This document shows, in pieces, positions 54,005 through 62,460 of a stretch of 64,000 bases of DNA. This stretch comes from Bradyrhizobium japonicum USDA 6. GTDB taxonomy: Bacteria; Pseudomonadota; Alphaproteobacteria; Rhizobiales; Xanthobacteraceae. The stretch is from assembly GCF_000284375.1 (NCBI RefSeq), contig NC_017249.1, forward strand, positions 5,434,001 to 5,498,000, in the 5' to 3' direction. How positions within the stretch are numbered: position 1 is the first letter of the stretch; every line of letters starts with the position of its first letter. Below the pieces are notes generated by a model, which was given only the letters and a program-made list of their open reading frames with translations, was not told the origin of the DNA and did not search any database. The translations under genes were made by a program, and so were the position numbers.

Positions 54005-54333
54005 GCCGGTTGGCCCGGTCCAGCGTTGTCAAGGCGGCAGCCACGCTGCCTCTGGACTCGCCGCTCAGTCACGTGCATCGTGAATCGAAGAAACCTGCAC
54101 AGTGCCTTGATCTGACTTGCCAATCGCGATCCGGCGACGAGCGCGGACCGCTGCCATCGATGACGAATTGATTCTGTCATGTAGTTGATTGCGCTCGTCT
54201 TCTACACGTTCGGTGCCGATCCCGATGAACGCCGGCTGTCGCGCCTGTTAAGTGACGCGACAGCAAATGCATGACACATGGTCGCATCGGTAGACGTAGA
54301 TAAGCAGATCAAGGGAACCTATTTTCGGCGCCG
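54005..54333. other. Intergenic stretch upstream of the PrsW-like gene
   Basis: About 330 bases. I see no gene, repeat or terminator in it; it presumably contains the promoter of the PrsW-like gene. Confidence 0.4.
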
Positions 54334-55374
54334 ATGTACCTGATTGAAGCTTTGCCCACTGTCATCGGAACTGCCGCCATCGCCCCGGCGCTGCTGATGC
54401 TGTGGCTCGTCATTGCCGCCGAGGAGCGTCCGGGACCGCCGGCCCAGGTCTGGACTGCGTTCCTGCTCGGCGCGGCCAGCATTTCGCTGCTGGGCCTTGC
54501 CCGTGCGCCCTTCGCCAAGATGGTTGCAGCCCCTGACAATCCCTGGGCCGCGCTCGCCATGCATTCGGTCTTCGGGGTCGCACTGCCCGAGGAAGCGGTC
54601 AAGGTGATCGCCATCGTGCTGGTCTCCTCGACCAAGCGGCGGACCTTCGCCAATCCGATGGACACCGTGGTCTATGGCGCCGCGGTCGGCCTCGGCTTCG
54701 CCGCCTACGAGAACCTCGCCTACCTCGTTCAGCACGCCGAGATGTGGCGCTCGCTGGCCGCCCTGCGCAGCGTGCTGACCGTGCCGTTCCACGGCGCGCT
54801 CGGCATCATCGCCGGCGCCTACCTGACCATCGCGCGCGCCGGCACGGCGCTGGGTGCCAACCGCCACCATCGCGACTGGGCCCGCCTCTCCAGCCGCCTG
54901 CTGATCTTCGCAGGCCCGGTCGCGCTGCATTCGGCCTTCGACTTCCCGCTGCTGACCTTGCAGCGGATGCCCGATCTCGATCCGACACTGCGGATGTGGC
55001 TCGGCGGAGCGAGCCTGCTGATCGGCTTCAGCTCGATTGCCTTCGCCATCCGCCTGGTGCGGCGGGTCGCGCGCCATCACGCGCCGCGGACCGATATCGC
55101 GCGGGAGCGGCTCAGCCAGCTGCGCCGGATGTGGGCGCTGCTGCTCGCCGGCGGCGGCGTCGGCTTTCTCGGCCTCGCCTTCGTGCTGACCTCGATCCAT
55201 CACTGGCTGATCAACCCCGAGCGCAATCTGACGCTGGCCCTGATCCCGATCGGCTTCGTCTCGATCCTGCTCGGTCTCGCGCTCCTGATCGTCACGATCG
55301 CGATCTACATTCTCGGCCGCAACCGCGTTCGCACCAGCGGCGAAGGTTTTTCGTCAGCGCACGGCGGCGGTTGA
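54334..55374 (+). CDS. PrsW-family intramembrane metalloprotease
   Basis: 346 residues with about nine hydrophobic segments. PrsW/RCE1-type motifs: PEEAVK (E86, E87), GFAAYEN, VPFHGALG and LHSAFD, which together supply the metal ligands. The bacterial prototype cleaves the anti-sigma factor RsiW; the substrate here is unknown and no sigma/anti-sigma pair is adjacent. The C-terminal third (after ~240) adds two more spans and a loop. Upstream 54005-54333 holds no recognisable gene. Confidence 0.88.
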   Translation: MYLIEALPTVIGTAAIAPALLMLWLVIAAEERPGPPAQVWTAFLLGAASISLLGLARAPFAKMVAAPDNPWAALAMHSVFGVALPEEAVKVIAIVLVSSTKRRTFANPMDTVVYGAAVGLGFAAYENLAYLVQHAEMWRSLAALRSVLTVPFHGALGIIAGAYLTIARAGTALGANRHHRDWARLSSRLLIFAGPVALHSAFDFPLLTLQRMPDLDPTLRMWLGGASLLIGFSSIAFAIRLVRRVARHHAPRTDIARERLSQLRRMWALLLAGGGVGFLGLAFVLTSIHHWLINPERNLTLALIPIGFVSILLGLALLIVTIAIYILGRNRVRTSGEGFSSAHGGG

Positions 55375-55443
55375 GCCACGGGATGGCAAGCGCGGCGTGT
55401 GCATATTAGATTGAGCACACGTCTTTCGATCTGGAGCCTGCCG

Positions 55444-56022
55444 ATGACATCGCGTGAGGATTTTTCCCGGCTGCAATCCGCCATGAGCCAGACGGTCAAG
55501 GCGCATTGGAAGGCCTTCCTGTTCGAAGGCATCCTGCTTGCCGTACTCGGCGTCGCCGCGCTGATCCTGCCGCCGCTCGCGAGCCTTGCGATCACGATCT
55601 TTCTCGGCTGGATGTTCCTGGTCAGCGGCATCGGCGGACTGATCGTGACCTATTGGGCGCGCAACTCGCCGGGGTTCTGGTGGTCGCTGATCTCGGCCGC
55701 GCTGGCCGTGCTTGCCGGGATGCTCCTGCTGGCCCGGCCGATGCAGGCCGTGCTGACGCTGACCATCGTGCTCGGCGCCTACTTCCTCGCCGAGGGCGTC
55801 GCCACCATCATGTATGCGCTGGAGCACCGCCGCGATTTGAGCAGCCGGTGGACGTGGCTCCTGATCTCGGGCCTCGTCGACATCGCCATCGCGTTCATGG
55901 TGATCACGGGGCTGCCGAGCTCGGCGGAATGGGCGATCGGCATCCTCGTCGGTATCAATTTGCTGTTCGGCGGCGCCACCCTGATCGGCATGGCGCTGGC
56001 GGCACGCAACAGCAACAGTTGA
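55444..56022 (+). CDS. HdeD family (DUF308) membrane protein
   Basis: 192 residues from ATG 55444 (TGGAG upstream). Six hydrophobic segments in pairs, with FEGILLAVLGVAALILPPLASLAITIFLGWMFLVSGI and LLISGLVDIAIAFMVI repeating the DUF308 unit. E. coli HdeD is an acid-stress membrane protein; the mechanism is not known. Monocistronic, upstream of the DAHP synthase leader. Confidence 0.88.
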   Translation: MTSREDFSRLQSAMSQTVKAHWKAFLFEGILLAVLGVAALILPPLASLAITIFLGWMFLVSGIGGLIVTYWARNSPGFWWSLISAALAVLAGMLLLARPMQAVLTLTIVLGAYFLAEGVATIMYALEHRRDLSSRWTWLLISGLVDIAIAFMVITGLPSSAEWAIGILVGINLLFGGATLIGMALAARNSNS

Positions 56023-56089
56023 GGCGCCTCGTGGCCCCTCGCGCCGATTGGGGGTGACAACCCGGCAATCGCACGCTATATCAGCGGCC

Positions 56090-56170
56090 ATGATCACCCT
56101 CGTCACCAGCTATTTTTGGTATTTTAGCTACGACAGCTCGCTGGCGGCAGGAGGATCGCGCTCAATCTGA
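56090..56170 (+). CDS. Aromatic leader peptide of the DAHP synthase gene
   Basis: 26-residue frame MITLVTSYFWYFSYDSSLAA plus six residues, TGA at 56168. Six aromatic codons (Y, F, W, Y, F, Y) fall within seven positions at 56111-56131, just upstream of competing RNA hairpins. Leader peptides of this kind sense charged tRNA levels; here Tyr, Phe and Trp would all be read. It ends 81 bp before the DAHP synthase start. Confidence 0.75.
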   Translation: MITLVTSYFWYFSYDSSLAAGGSRSI

Positions 56171-56217
56171 ATATTGAAGCAAACGTCCGAACAAGCCGCC
56201 AGACCTGGCGGCTTTTT
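56141..56217 (+). promoter_or_regulatory. Transcription attenuator: antiterminator/terminator switch
   Basis: Terminator stem AAGCCGCCAG (56193-56202) with CTGGCGGCTT (56205-56214) and TTTTT. The same CTGGCGGC occurs at 56141-56148 and can pair with GCCGCCAG (56195-56202), which would prevent the terminator. That upstream copy can also pair with CACCAGC at 56105-56110 on (one mismatch), in the part covered by a ribosome stalled at the aromatic codons. This is the classical 1:2, 2:3, 3:4 arrangement. Confidence 0.75.
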
Positions 56218-56251
56218 ATTGCCGGCAGGTTCAAACAAGCAGGAGCCCGCC

Positions 56252-57337
56252 GTGCTGAGCACGACCGACGATCTTCGTATCCGCGAACTGAAAGAGCTGA
56301 GCACACCGGAAGAGGTGATGCGGGAAGTCCCGCGCACGCTCACCGCAACGCGTGTGGTGATGGCGGCGCGCAACGCCATTCATGCCATCCTCAACGGCCA
56401 GGACGACCGCCTGCTGGTCGTGGTCGGCCCCTGCTCGGTGCACGATCCCAAGGCCGCGCTCGAATATGCCGAGCGCCTCGCGAGCCTGCGCGAGGACCTT
56501 GCCGACCAGCTCGAGATCGTGATGCGGGTCTATTTCGAGAAGCCGCGCACCACCGTCGGCTGGAAGGGCCTGATCAACGATCCTGACCTGGACGGCAGCT
56601 TCGACATCAACAAGGGCCTGCGACTGGCGCGCAACGTGCTGTCCGCGGTGAACAATCTCGGCCTGCCGGCCGGCACCGAATTCCTCGACATGACGACGCC
56701 GCAATACATTGCGGATCTCGTGTCCTGGGCCGCGATCGGCGCGCGCACGACCGAGAGCCAGATCCATCGCGAGCTGGCCTCGGGGCTGTCCTGCCCGGTC
56801 GGGTTCAAGAACGGCACCGACGGCAATGTGCGCATCGCGGCGGACGCGGTGAAGTCGGCCTCGCATCCGCATCATTTCATGGCGGTGACCAAGCTCGGCC
56901 GCTCGGCGATCGCCTCGACCGCGGGCAACGAGGATTGCCACATCATCCTGCGCGGCGGCAGCAAGCCGAACTACGACGCGGCAAGCGTCGCGGCGGCCTG
57001 CAACGACCTGGCCAAATCCGGCGTCGCGCCGCTGGTGATGGTGGATGCGAGCCACGCCAATTCGAGCAAGAAGCCGGAAAACCAGCCGCTGGTCATGGCC
57101 GACATCGCCGGCCAGATCTCGGGCGGCGAGAACCGTATCATGGGCGTGATGATCGAGAGCAATCTCGTCGCCGGCCGCCAGGACGTGGTGCCGGGCAAGC
57201 CGCTGACCTACGGCCAGAGCATCACGGACGGATGCATCGACTGGGCGGCCACGGCAACCGCGCTCGAGCAGCTCGCTGACGCGGTCGAGATCCGGCGCAA
57301 CACGCAGCGCGCGGGGCTGCACGAGCGCTCGGCGTAA
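56252..57337 (+). CDS. 3-deoxy-7-phosphoheptulonate (DAHP) synthase, class I
   Basis: 361 residues from GTG 56252 (CAGGAG seven bases upstream), the usual class I AroF/G/H length; starts further upstream fall inside the terminator. LLVVVGPCSVHDPKAALEYAERL holds PEP- and metal-binding residues. YFEKPRTTVGWKGLINDP, SGLSCPVGFKNGTDGN, HIILRGG and VDASHANSSKKP (metal His) follow. It condenses PEP and erythrose-4-phosphate at the entry to the shikimate pathway. An attenuator with aromatic leader codons lies upstream. Which of the AroF/G/H feedback types it is cannot be read safely. Confidence 0.95.
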   Translation: MLSTTDDLRIRELKELSTPEEVMREVPRTLTATRVVMAARNAIHAILNGQDDRLLVVVGPCSVHDPKAALEYAERLASLREDLADQLEIVMRVYFEKPRTTVGWKGLINDPDLDGSFDINKGLRLARNVLSAVNNLGLPAGTEFLDMTTPQYIADLVSWAAIGARTTESQIHRELASGLSCPVGFKNGTDGNVRIAADAVKSASHPHHFMAVTKLGRSAIASTAGNEDCHIILRGGSKPNYDAASVAAACNDLAKSGVAPLVMVDASHANSSKKPENQPLVMADIAGQISGGENRIMGVMIESNLVAGRQDVVPGKPLTYGQSITDGCIDWAATATALEQLADAVEIRRNTQRAGLHERSA

Positions 57338-57350
57338 GGCCAAAGGCAAC

Positions 57351-57382
57351 GCGGGCGGGGCGAGCTGTCGCGCCCTGCCCGC
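57351..57382 (+). terminator. GC-rich hairpin downstream of DAHP synthase
   Basis: GCGGGCGGGGCG and CGCCCTGCCCGC arms around a short loop, 13 bp after the stop. No U run follows, so termination would be rho-assisted or weak. Confidence 0.5.
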
Positions 57383-57419
57383 CGCTGGCGGCTTATTATT
57401 TGAGCTCCGCCCAAACGCG

Positions 57420-57474
57420 TCCCGCGTTTGTCGCGAGGGAAAACCGCTTCATACTTTTCCGGATCATGCTCTAG
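57420..57474. repeat. Dispersed repeat fragment (CTTTTCCGGATCATGCTC type)
   Basis: Contains CGTCCCGCGTTTGTCGCGAG and ACTTTTCCGGATCATGCTCT. The latter string is frequent between genes in Bradyrhizobium (recall). It abuts the stop codon of the next gene on the minus strand. Confidence 0.5.
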
Positions 57475-57728
57475 CAGCCGCGGCAGATGCTCTTGATCTT
57501 CTTGTCGAGCGCCGCGTCTTCCTTGTTCACGGGATTGTTCGGATCGCTCAGATTCTTCTCGTTCGGCACATCGCTGGCGCGCGGCTGACGATGGCCGATG
57601 GGTGCCTGCGGCACCGATCCCGACGTGGCGCCGCTGGATGTCGACCCCTTGGAGCCGCTGGGCTGTGCAACCGCCGCGCCGCCAAGCAAGACCACGAGCG
57701 ACGCTGCCACCACCATGATCTTCTTCAT
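57471..57728 (-). CDS. Small secreted hypothetical protein
   Basis: 85 residues from ATG 57728 (GAGGA upstream). A signal peptide ends GGAAVAQPS. A Ser/Gly/Thr-rich linker and a C-terminal part with NEKNLSDPNNPVNKEDAALDKKIKSICRGC follow; two Cys at the very end. Similar short proteins occur in Bradyrhizobium. Function unknown. The frame runs further upstream across the epmB 3' end but without a start context. Confidence 0.65.
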   Translation of the reverse strand: MKKIMVVAASLVVLLGGAAVAQPSGSKGSTSSGATSGSVPQAPIGHRQPRASDVPNEKNLSDPNNPVNKEDAALDKKIKSICRGC

Positions 57729-57771
57729 GTCCGTTCCTCCATTCTCAAACCCGCGTTCTCTGCATCGCCGC

Positions 57772-58866
57772 TCATGGCTCGGGCGGATAGAGATGAACGT
57801 CGCCGCAATAATCCACGATACGATAGCGCGTTTCCGTCTCCGCTTCACGTGCGTCAGCTGCGGTATTTTGCACCGCCAACACATAATTCGGCCCGACCGG
57901 CGATTTGCCGGCGCCCCCGGGAATGTCGATGACGTAGTCGGGCTGACACAGTCCTGACACCCGTCCGCGCAACTGCCGCATCAAATCCTGTCCCTCGGCC
58001 AACGTCGTTCGCAAATGCACGGTGCCCGGCGCGAGATCGCCGTGATGCAGATAGTAGGGCTTGATCCGGCATTCGACGAAAGCTCGCATCAAATCCGACA
58101 AAGCGGCAATGCTGTCGTTGACGCCGCGCAAAAGCACGGACTGGCTCACCATGGGAATCCCGGCATCGGCGAGTCGCGCAAAGGCCGCGCGCGCAGGCCC
58201 CGTCAACTCGCGCGCATGGTTGGCATGCACCGCGACCCAGGTGGTCGCGCCCTCGACCTTGAGCGCCGCGACCATCTCGTCGCTGATGCGCGACGGATCG
58301 GCTACCGGCACGCGGGTGTGAAGGCGGATGATCTTGACGTGATCGATTCCCGCAAGATCGGCCATGATCTCGCCCATCCGGCGCGGCGACAGCATCAAGG
58401 GGTCGCCGCCGGTCAGGATCACTTCCCAGATCTCGCTGTGCGAACGGATGTAATCGATCGCCGCGCGATAGGCGCCGTCCGAGAGCGCATTCTCCTTGCC
58501 GGGCCCGACCATTTCGCGGCGGAAGCAGAATCGGCAATAAACCGCGCAGACGTGAACGAGCTTGAACAGCACACGGTCGGGATAGCGATGCACGATGCCC
58601 GGCACCGGCGAGTGCGGGTGATCGCCGATCGGATCGGCGCTCTCGCCTGGCTGCATCTCCAGCTCCGCGACGGTCGGAACGAATTGCCGCGCGATCGGAT
58701 CGTCGGGGTCGGACGCGTCGATCAGTTCGACCAGCGCCGGCGTGATCGCCACCGCATAGCGCGCGGCGACACGTTCGAGCGCGGGCAGCGCTTCGGCCGG
58801 TGCAAGCTGCGCGGCCACAAGTTGGGCCGGCTCACGCAGGGTGCGTGCAAGGTTGGTCTTCGTCAT
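57772..58866 (-). CDS. epmB: EF-P (R)-beta-lysylation enzyme 2: lysine 2,3-aminomutase-like radical SAM protein
   Basis: 364 residues. The radical-SAM cluster motif CAVYCRFC (C107, C111, C114) is followed by FRREMVG; EVILTGGDPLMLSPRRM and YYLHHGDLAPGTVHLR (PLP region) are typical of KamA/EpmB. The short length and the adjacent epmA and efp genes favour EpmB, which makes (R)-beta-lysine for EF-P, over catabolic lysine 2,3-aminomutase. Its ATG overlaps the epmA stop (ATGA). Confidence 0.9.
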   Translation of the reverse strand: MTKTNLARTLREPAQLVAAQLAPAEALPALERVAARYAVAITPALVELIDASDPDDPIARQFVPTVAELEMQPGESADPIGDHPHSPVPGIVHRYPDRVLFKLVHVCAVYCRFCFRREMVGPGKENALSDGAYRAAIDYIRSHSEIWEVILTGGDPLMLSPRRMGEIMADLAGIDHVKIIRLHTRVPVADPSRISDEMVAALKVEGATTWVAVHANHARELTGPARAAFARLADAGIPMVSQSVLLRGVNDSIAALSDLMRAFVECRIKPYYLHHGDLAPGTVHLRTTLAEGQDLMRQLRGRVSGLCQPDYVIDIPGGAGKSPVGPNYVLAVQNTAADAREAETETRYRIVDYCGDVHLYPPEP

Positions 58867-59927
58867 GTCTCACTTAACGTTTCATTTGCAGGCGGTGTCC
58901 ACACCACCTGATCGATCCGCGCTGCGCCGCTCGCCAGCATCACCAGCCGGTCGAAGCCGAGCGCGACACCGCTCGCATCCGGCATTTCGGCGACCGCGGC
59001 CAGAAAATCCTCGTCCAGCGGATAGGCCTCGCCATAGCGGCGCTGCTTCTCTGCCATCGACTCCGTGAAGCGCTTGCGCTGTTCCTCGGCGTCGGTCAAC
59101 TCGCCAAAGCCGTTGGCGAGCTCGACGCCGCAGGCATAGACCTCGAACCGTTCGGCGACCCGCGGGTCATCGGCCTTCACGCGCGCCAACGCCGCCTCTG
59201 GAGATGGGTATTCGAACAGAATGGTCAAACGCCCCTGCCCCAGATGCGGCTCGACATGCTCGACCAGGACCTTGCTGAAGATGTCGGACCAGGTGTCGTC
59301 CTCCGCGACGCGGACCTTGCCGCCGGCCGCCTGCGCGAGCGCGGCACGGTTACCTTCGCCGTCCGAGATTGTCGACAGCAGGTCGATCCCTGCAAACCGC
59401 TCGAAGGCGCCAGCGACGGTCAGAAGCTCCGGTTCCGCGAAGGGATCGGCGGTCCGGCCACGGAAGGAGAACGACCCGATTCCCGTCGCCTGCGCGGCGC
59501 GGGCGATGACCACGACGGTGTCCGCCATGATGGCATCGTAGGGGGCGCGAGCCCGATACCATTCCAGCATGGTGAATTCGGGCAGATGCAGGTCGCCGCG
59601 CTCGCGATCACGGAACACCCGTGCGAATTCGAAAATCCGCTCCTCGCCCGCCGCCAGCAGCTTCTTGCAGGCGAATTCCGGCGAGGTCCGCAAGTACCGG
59701 CTGGCACGGCTGCCATCCGGCCGCATGATCTCGGTCCGGGGGGCGTGCAGATGGGTTTCGTTACCCGGGGAGACCTGAAGGACCGAGGTTTCGACCTCCA
59801 GGAACCCCTGCTCGGCGAAAAAGCCCCTGAGAGACCCGGTAACGGCCCCCCTGGCCTGAAGGAACGGCCGCCGGTCAAGGTGCCGCCCGGGCGACCAGAA
59901 CGGCGAAATCGGCTTGTCCCCAACCAT
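58863..59927 (-). CDS. epmA: EF-P lysine ligase (GenX/PoxA/YjeA)
   Basis: 354 residues from ATG 59927, a class II lysyl-tRNA-synthetase core without the anticodon-binding domain. Motif 2-like FARVFRDRERGDLHLPEFTMLEWYRA and motif 3 GVALGFDRLVML are clear. It attaches beta-lysine to Lys33 of EF-P. Divergent from efp by a 162-bp gap and overlapping epmB, so one locus holds target and both modifiers. The frame is open upstream on the same strand, but that part is antisense to efp. Confidence 0.93.
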   Translation of the reverse strand: MVGDKPISPFWSPGRHLDRRPFLQARGAVTGSLRGFFAEQGFLEVETSVLQVSPGNETHLHAPRTEIMRPDGSRASRYLRTSPEFACKKLLAAGEERIFEFARVFRDRERGDLHLPEFTMLEWYRARAPYDAIMADTVVVIARAAQATGIGSFSFRGRTADPFAEPELLTVAGAFERFAGIDLLSTISDGEGNRAALAQAAGGKVRVAEDDTWSDIFSKVLVEHVEPHLGQGRLTILFEYPSPEAALARVKADDPRVAERFEVYACGVELANGFGELTDAEEQRKRFTESMAEKQRRYGEAYPLDEDFLAAVAEMPDASGVALGFDRLVMLASGAARIDQVVWTPPANETLSET

Positions 59928-60089
59928 CAACCGACCGCTCCCCGGCCCAGCAAAGTGCTGGCATCCAACGGCAAAATCAGTATGTTGCGCCCCGAAACGG
60001 GCGCTGCGGTCCGATTTGAGACCCCGGGTCCCCCCGAGATTTGACCACGTCCTGGCCCGAGCCGGGCCAAGCAAGCAGGAAATATAGCT

Positions 60090-60656
60090 TTGAGAGTCAT
60101 CGCCAGTTCTATTCGCAAGGGCAACGTGATCGAGCAAGACGGCAAGCTTTATGTCGTCGTGAGCGCCGAGAACATCCATCCCGGCAAGGGCACCCCGGTC
60201 AGCCAGATCGAAATGCGCCGAATCTCGGACGGGGTAAAGATCTCCGAGCGCTACAAGACCACCGACCAGGTCGAAAAGGCCACGATCGAAGAGCGCAACT
60301 ACACCTTCCTGTATGAAGATGGCGACGGCTTCCACTTCATGAACCCCGAAACCTACGACCAGGTCCAGGTCCCCAAGGACGTTGTCGGCGATGCCGCCGC
60401 CTATCTCCAGCCAGAAATGATCGTCAAGTTGTCGACCCACGAGGTCAATGTGGTCTCGCTCGCGCTGCCGCAGCGCGTCACGCTGGAAGTGGTCGAGACG
60501 GAGCCGGTGACCAAGGGCCAGACCGCTTCGTCCTCCTACAAGCCCGCAGTGCTGTCCAACGGCATCCGCACCACCGTGCCGCCGCATATCTCGGTCGGCA
60601 CCCGCATCGTGGTGATGACCGAAGACGGCTCCTACTCCGAGCGCGCCAAGGACTAA
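60090..60656 (+). CDS. efp: Elongation factor P
   Basis: 188 residues from a TTG start at 60090 (CAGGAA upstream), which alone gives the family N-terminus [20 protein letters not shown]. Three KOW/OB beta domains; the modified residue is K33 in HPGKGTP. The C-terminal motif [21 protein letters not shown] is complete. EF-P relieves ribosome stalling at polyproline; the adjacent epmA/epmB indicate beta-lysylation. The rare TTG start may hold down its translation. Confidence 0.96.
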   Translation: MRVIASSIRKGNVIEQDGKLYVVVSAENIHPGKGTPVSQIEMRRISDGVKISERYKTTDQVEKATIEERNYTFLYEDGDGFHFMNPETYDQVQVPKDVVGDAAAYLQPEMIVKLSTHEVNVVSLALPQRVTLEVVETEPVTKGQTASSSYKPAVLSNGIRTTVPPHISVGTRIVVMTEDGSYSERAKD

Positions 60657-60701
60657 GTCAGGGATCGAGGATCGGAACAGGTGCCGCCGGGGGGCGAGAC
60701 A

Positions 60702-62303
60702 GTGGTTGGGAAGAGTTTCCGCTTCGTCTCGCTTCTGCTGGCGTCGCTTTCGCTCCTCACTGCCACGCCGCTCGCTGCGGATGAGATCCGCACCCCTTCG
60801 CTCACGGCCCTGCGCATCGATTGGCGCGCAGCGCTCGACCAGCTCCGCACCGAGGTCACCAGCCGTCCCCAGATCGCGGGTGACTTCATCTTCGCACCCC
60901 GCCGTTCGGTGCCACGCTACGATCCCCGCGCGATGCCCGCGCTGGTGCAGCTCAACGCGGTCTCATCGCAATTCTTCACCGGTATCGCCCGCAGCTCCGT
61001 ACCTGTGCTGCTGCCGTTCGATGTTGCCGCATATCTCGAGGCGCAGCGCAACCGCGCACCGGGGGCACTCGCGCTTTCGCACTACCAGGCCGATTTCAAT
61101 CCCGTCGACATGTTCGATGCCGGCCCCTCAGGCTACAGTGCCAGCTTCTCGCTCGAACCCGGCGCCGGCGACGGCATGCCGAGCCGCGTCTACGCAAGGC
61201 CGGTCGAGGTGCAGATCACGGGCTCGGCACTCGTTTACGACGTCGCCGATCCCACCGGCGGCAAGGGCGAGCAGGTCAAGCCGCTTGCGGCAACCTATCC
61301 GGACCTGCGCAGGTTCATCCGAGAGGGCTATGTCCGCTACGCCTTCACCCGCTTCGGCGTTGCCTATGTCGTCTCCATCCAGTGCCTGGACAGCATCGCA
61401 AAGCCGCGGAGGCTCGCCTGCAAGGAAGCCTATCCGGTTGCCGAGCGCTTCCTGAAAGGGCTCCGCGTCGCCGGCGGCCAGCGCATGCGGCCGCTCACGG
61501 ACATGGCCTCCAGCATCATCGATCGTCCTTTTGCGCGTTCGCCGGATTTCACCTACCGACCGAGCGGCGACATCATCCCGAACACCGGTTATCGCAACAA
61601 GGCCGGCCATCCGGATGTGATGGCCTATGCGCAGATCCGTTTCCCCCTCGAGAAGGCACCCGCCTTCGTGCGTTCGCAATCCTACGGCAAGCGCGACAAG
61701 AGCGACGGCCCGACGGCCTATCCCTGGCGCGACAATTTCTGCGAATCCCGCAGTTTCGAGGTCTGGCAATGCGGCGGCGGTTATGGCCACCAGGGCGAGG
61801 ACATCCGCGCCGCCGAGTGCCCACCGCCCGGCGAAGGCCGCGAACCCTGCGATCCCAAGCAGCGCGGCGTCGTCGCGGTGCGCGACGCCATCGTGATCCG
61901 CGGCGTCAAGGATCAGGCCGCGACGCTCGAGGTCAACAGCCGCACCGAGCATATCCGCTTCCGCTACATGCACATGAACCCGCAGGCGCTGACCGCCGAC
62001 GGCATGCTCAATGGCCGCATCGTCACCGAAGGCGAGAAGATCGGCGTGGTCTCCAACTATCTCGACCATCCGGCCGGCACATCGATGCATTTGCATTTCG
62101 ACGTGCAGGTCTTTACCCGCGACGGCTGGATCTGGGTCAGTCCTTACCTCACGCTGGTCTCGGCCTATGAGCGCCTGATCCACGCCCGCGGCCGCGAAGT
62201 CGGCCCGGAGATCGCCGGCACGCCGCAGCCGGTGGCGCATGCGTTGCCGGAGGACGTGATCAAGCCGGACCTGCGGGAAGGATCGAGCGGCGAGGAGAAT
62301 TGA
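60702..62303 (+). CDS. M23 family metallopeptidase, secreted
   Basis: About 533 residues from GTG 60702 (GTG 60681 is possible). A signal peptide ends TPLAADEI. A long N-terminal domain of unknown type (to ~360) precedes an M23/LytM-like domain with CGGGYGHQGEDIR (H..D) and MHLHFDVQVF (HxH); IRFRYMHMN lies between them. It likely cuts peptidoglycan crosslinks or binds them in the periplasm. It follows efp by 45 bp and could be cotranscribed. The large N-terminal region is unusual for the family. Confidence 0.85.
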   Translation: MVGKSFRFVSLLLASLSLLTATPLAADEIRTPSLTALRIDWRAALDQLRTEVTSRPQIAGDFIFAPRRSVPRYDPRAMPALVQLNAVSSQFFTGIARSSVPVLLPFDVAAYLEAQRNRAPGALALSHYQADFNPVDMFDAGPSGYSASFSLEPGAGDGMPSRVYARPVEVQITGSALVYDVADPTGGKGEQVKPLAATYPDLRRFIREGYVRYAFTRFGVAYVVSIQCLDSIAKPRRLACKEAYPVAERFLKGLRVAGGQRMRPLTDMASSIIDRPFARSPDFTYRPSGDIIPNTGYRNKAGHPDVMAYAQIRFPLEKAPAFVRSQSYGKRDKSDGPTAYPWRDNFCESRSFEVWQCGGGYGHQGEDIRAAECPPPGEGREPCDPKQRGVVAVRDAIVIRGVKDQAATLEVNSRTEHIRFRYMHMNPQALTADGMLNGRIVTEGEKIGVVSNYLDHPAGTSMHLHFDVQVFTRDGWIWVSPYLTLVSAYERLIHARGREVGPEIAGTPQPVAHALPEDVIKPDLREGSSGEEN

Positions 62304-62460
62304 GGCAACTCGCGCTTCACTGCGCGCCTCGATGACAATTCGATGACGGCTCCTTCAGCGTGGGGCCTGATCGACCATCTCCAGATCGTCGGACGAGACG
62401 GCCTTCTCTGGCCCCAGAATTGCTTTGCTCCGGGCAGGCAAACTGGATGAAGGGAAGCAC

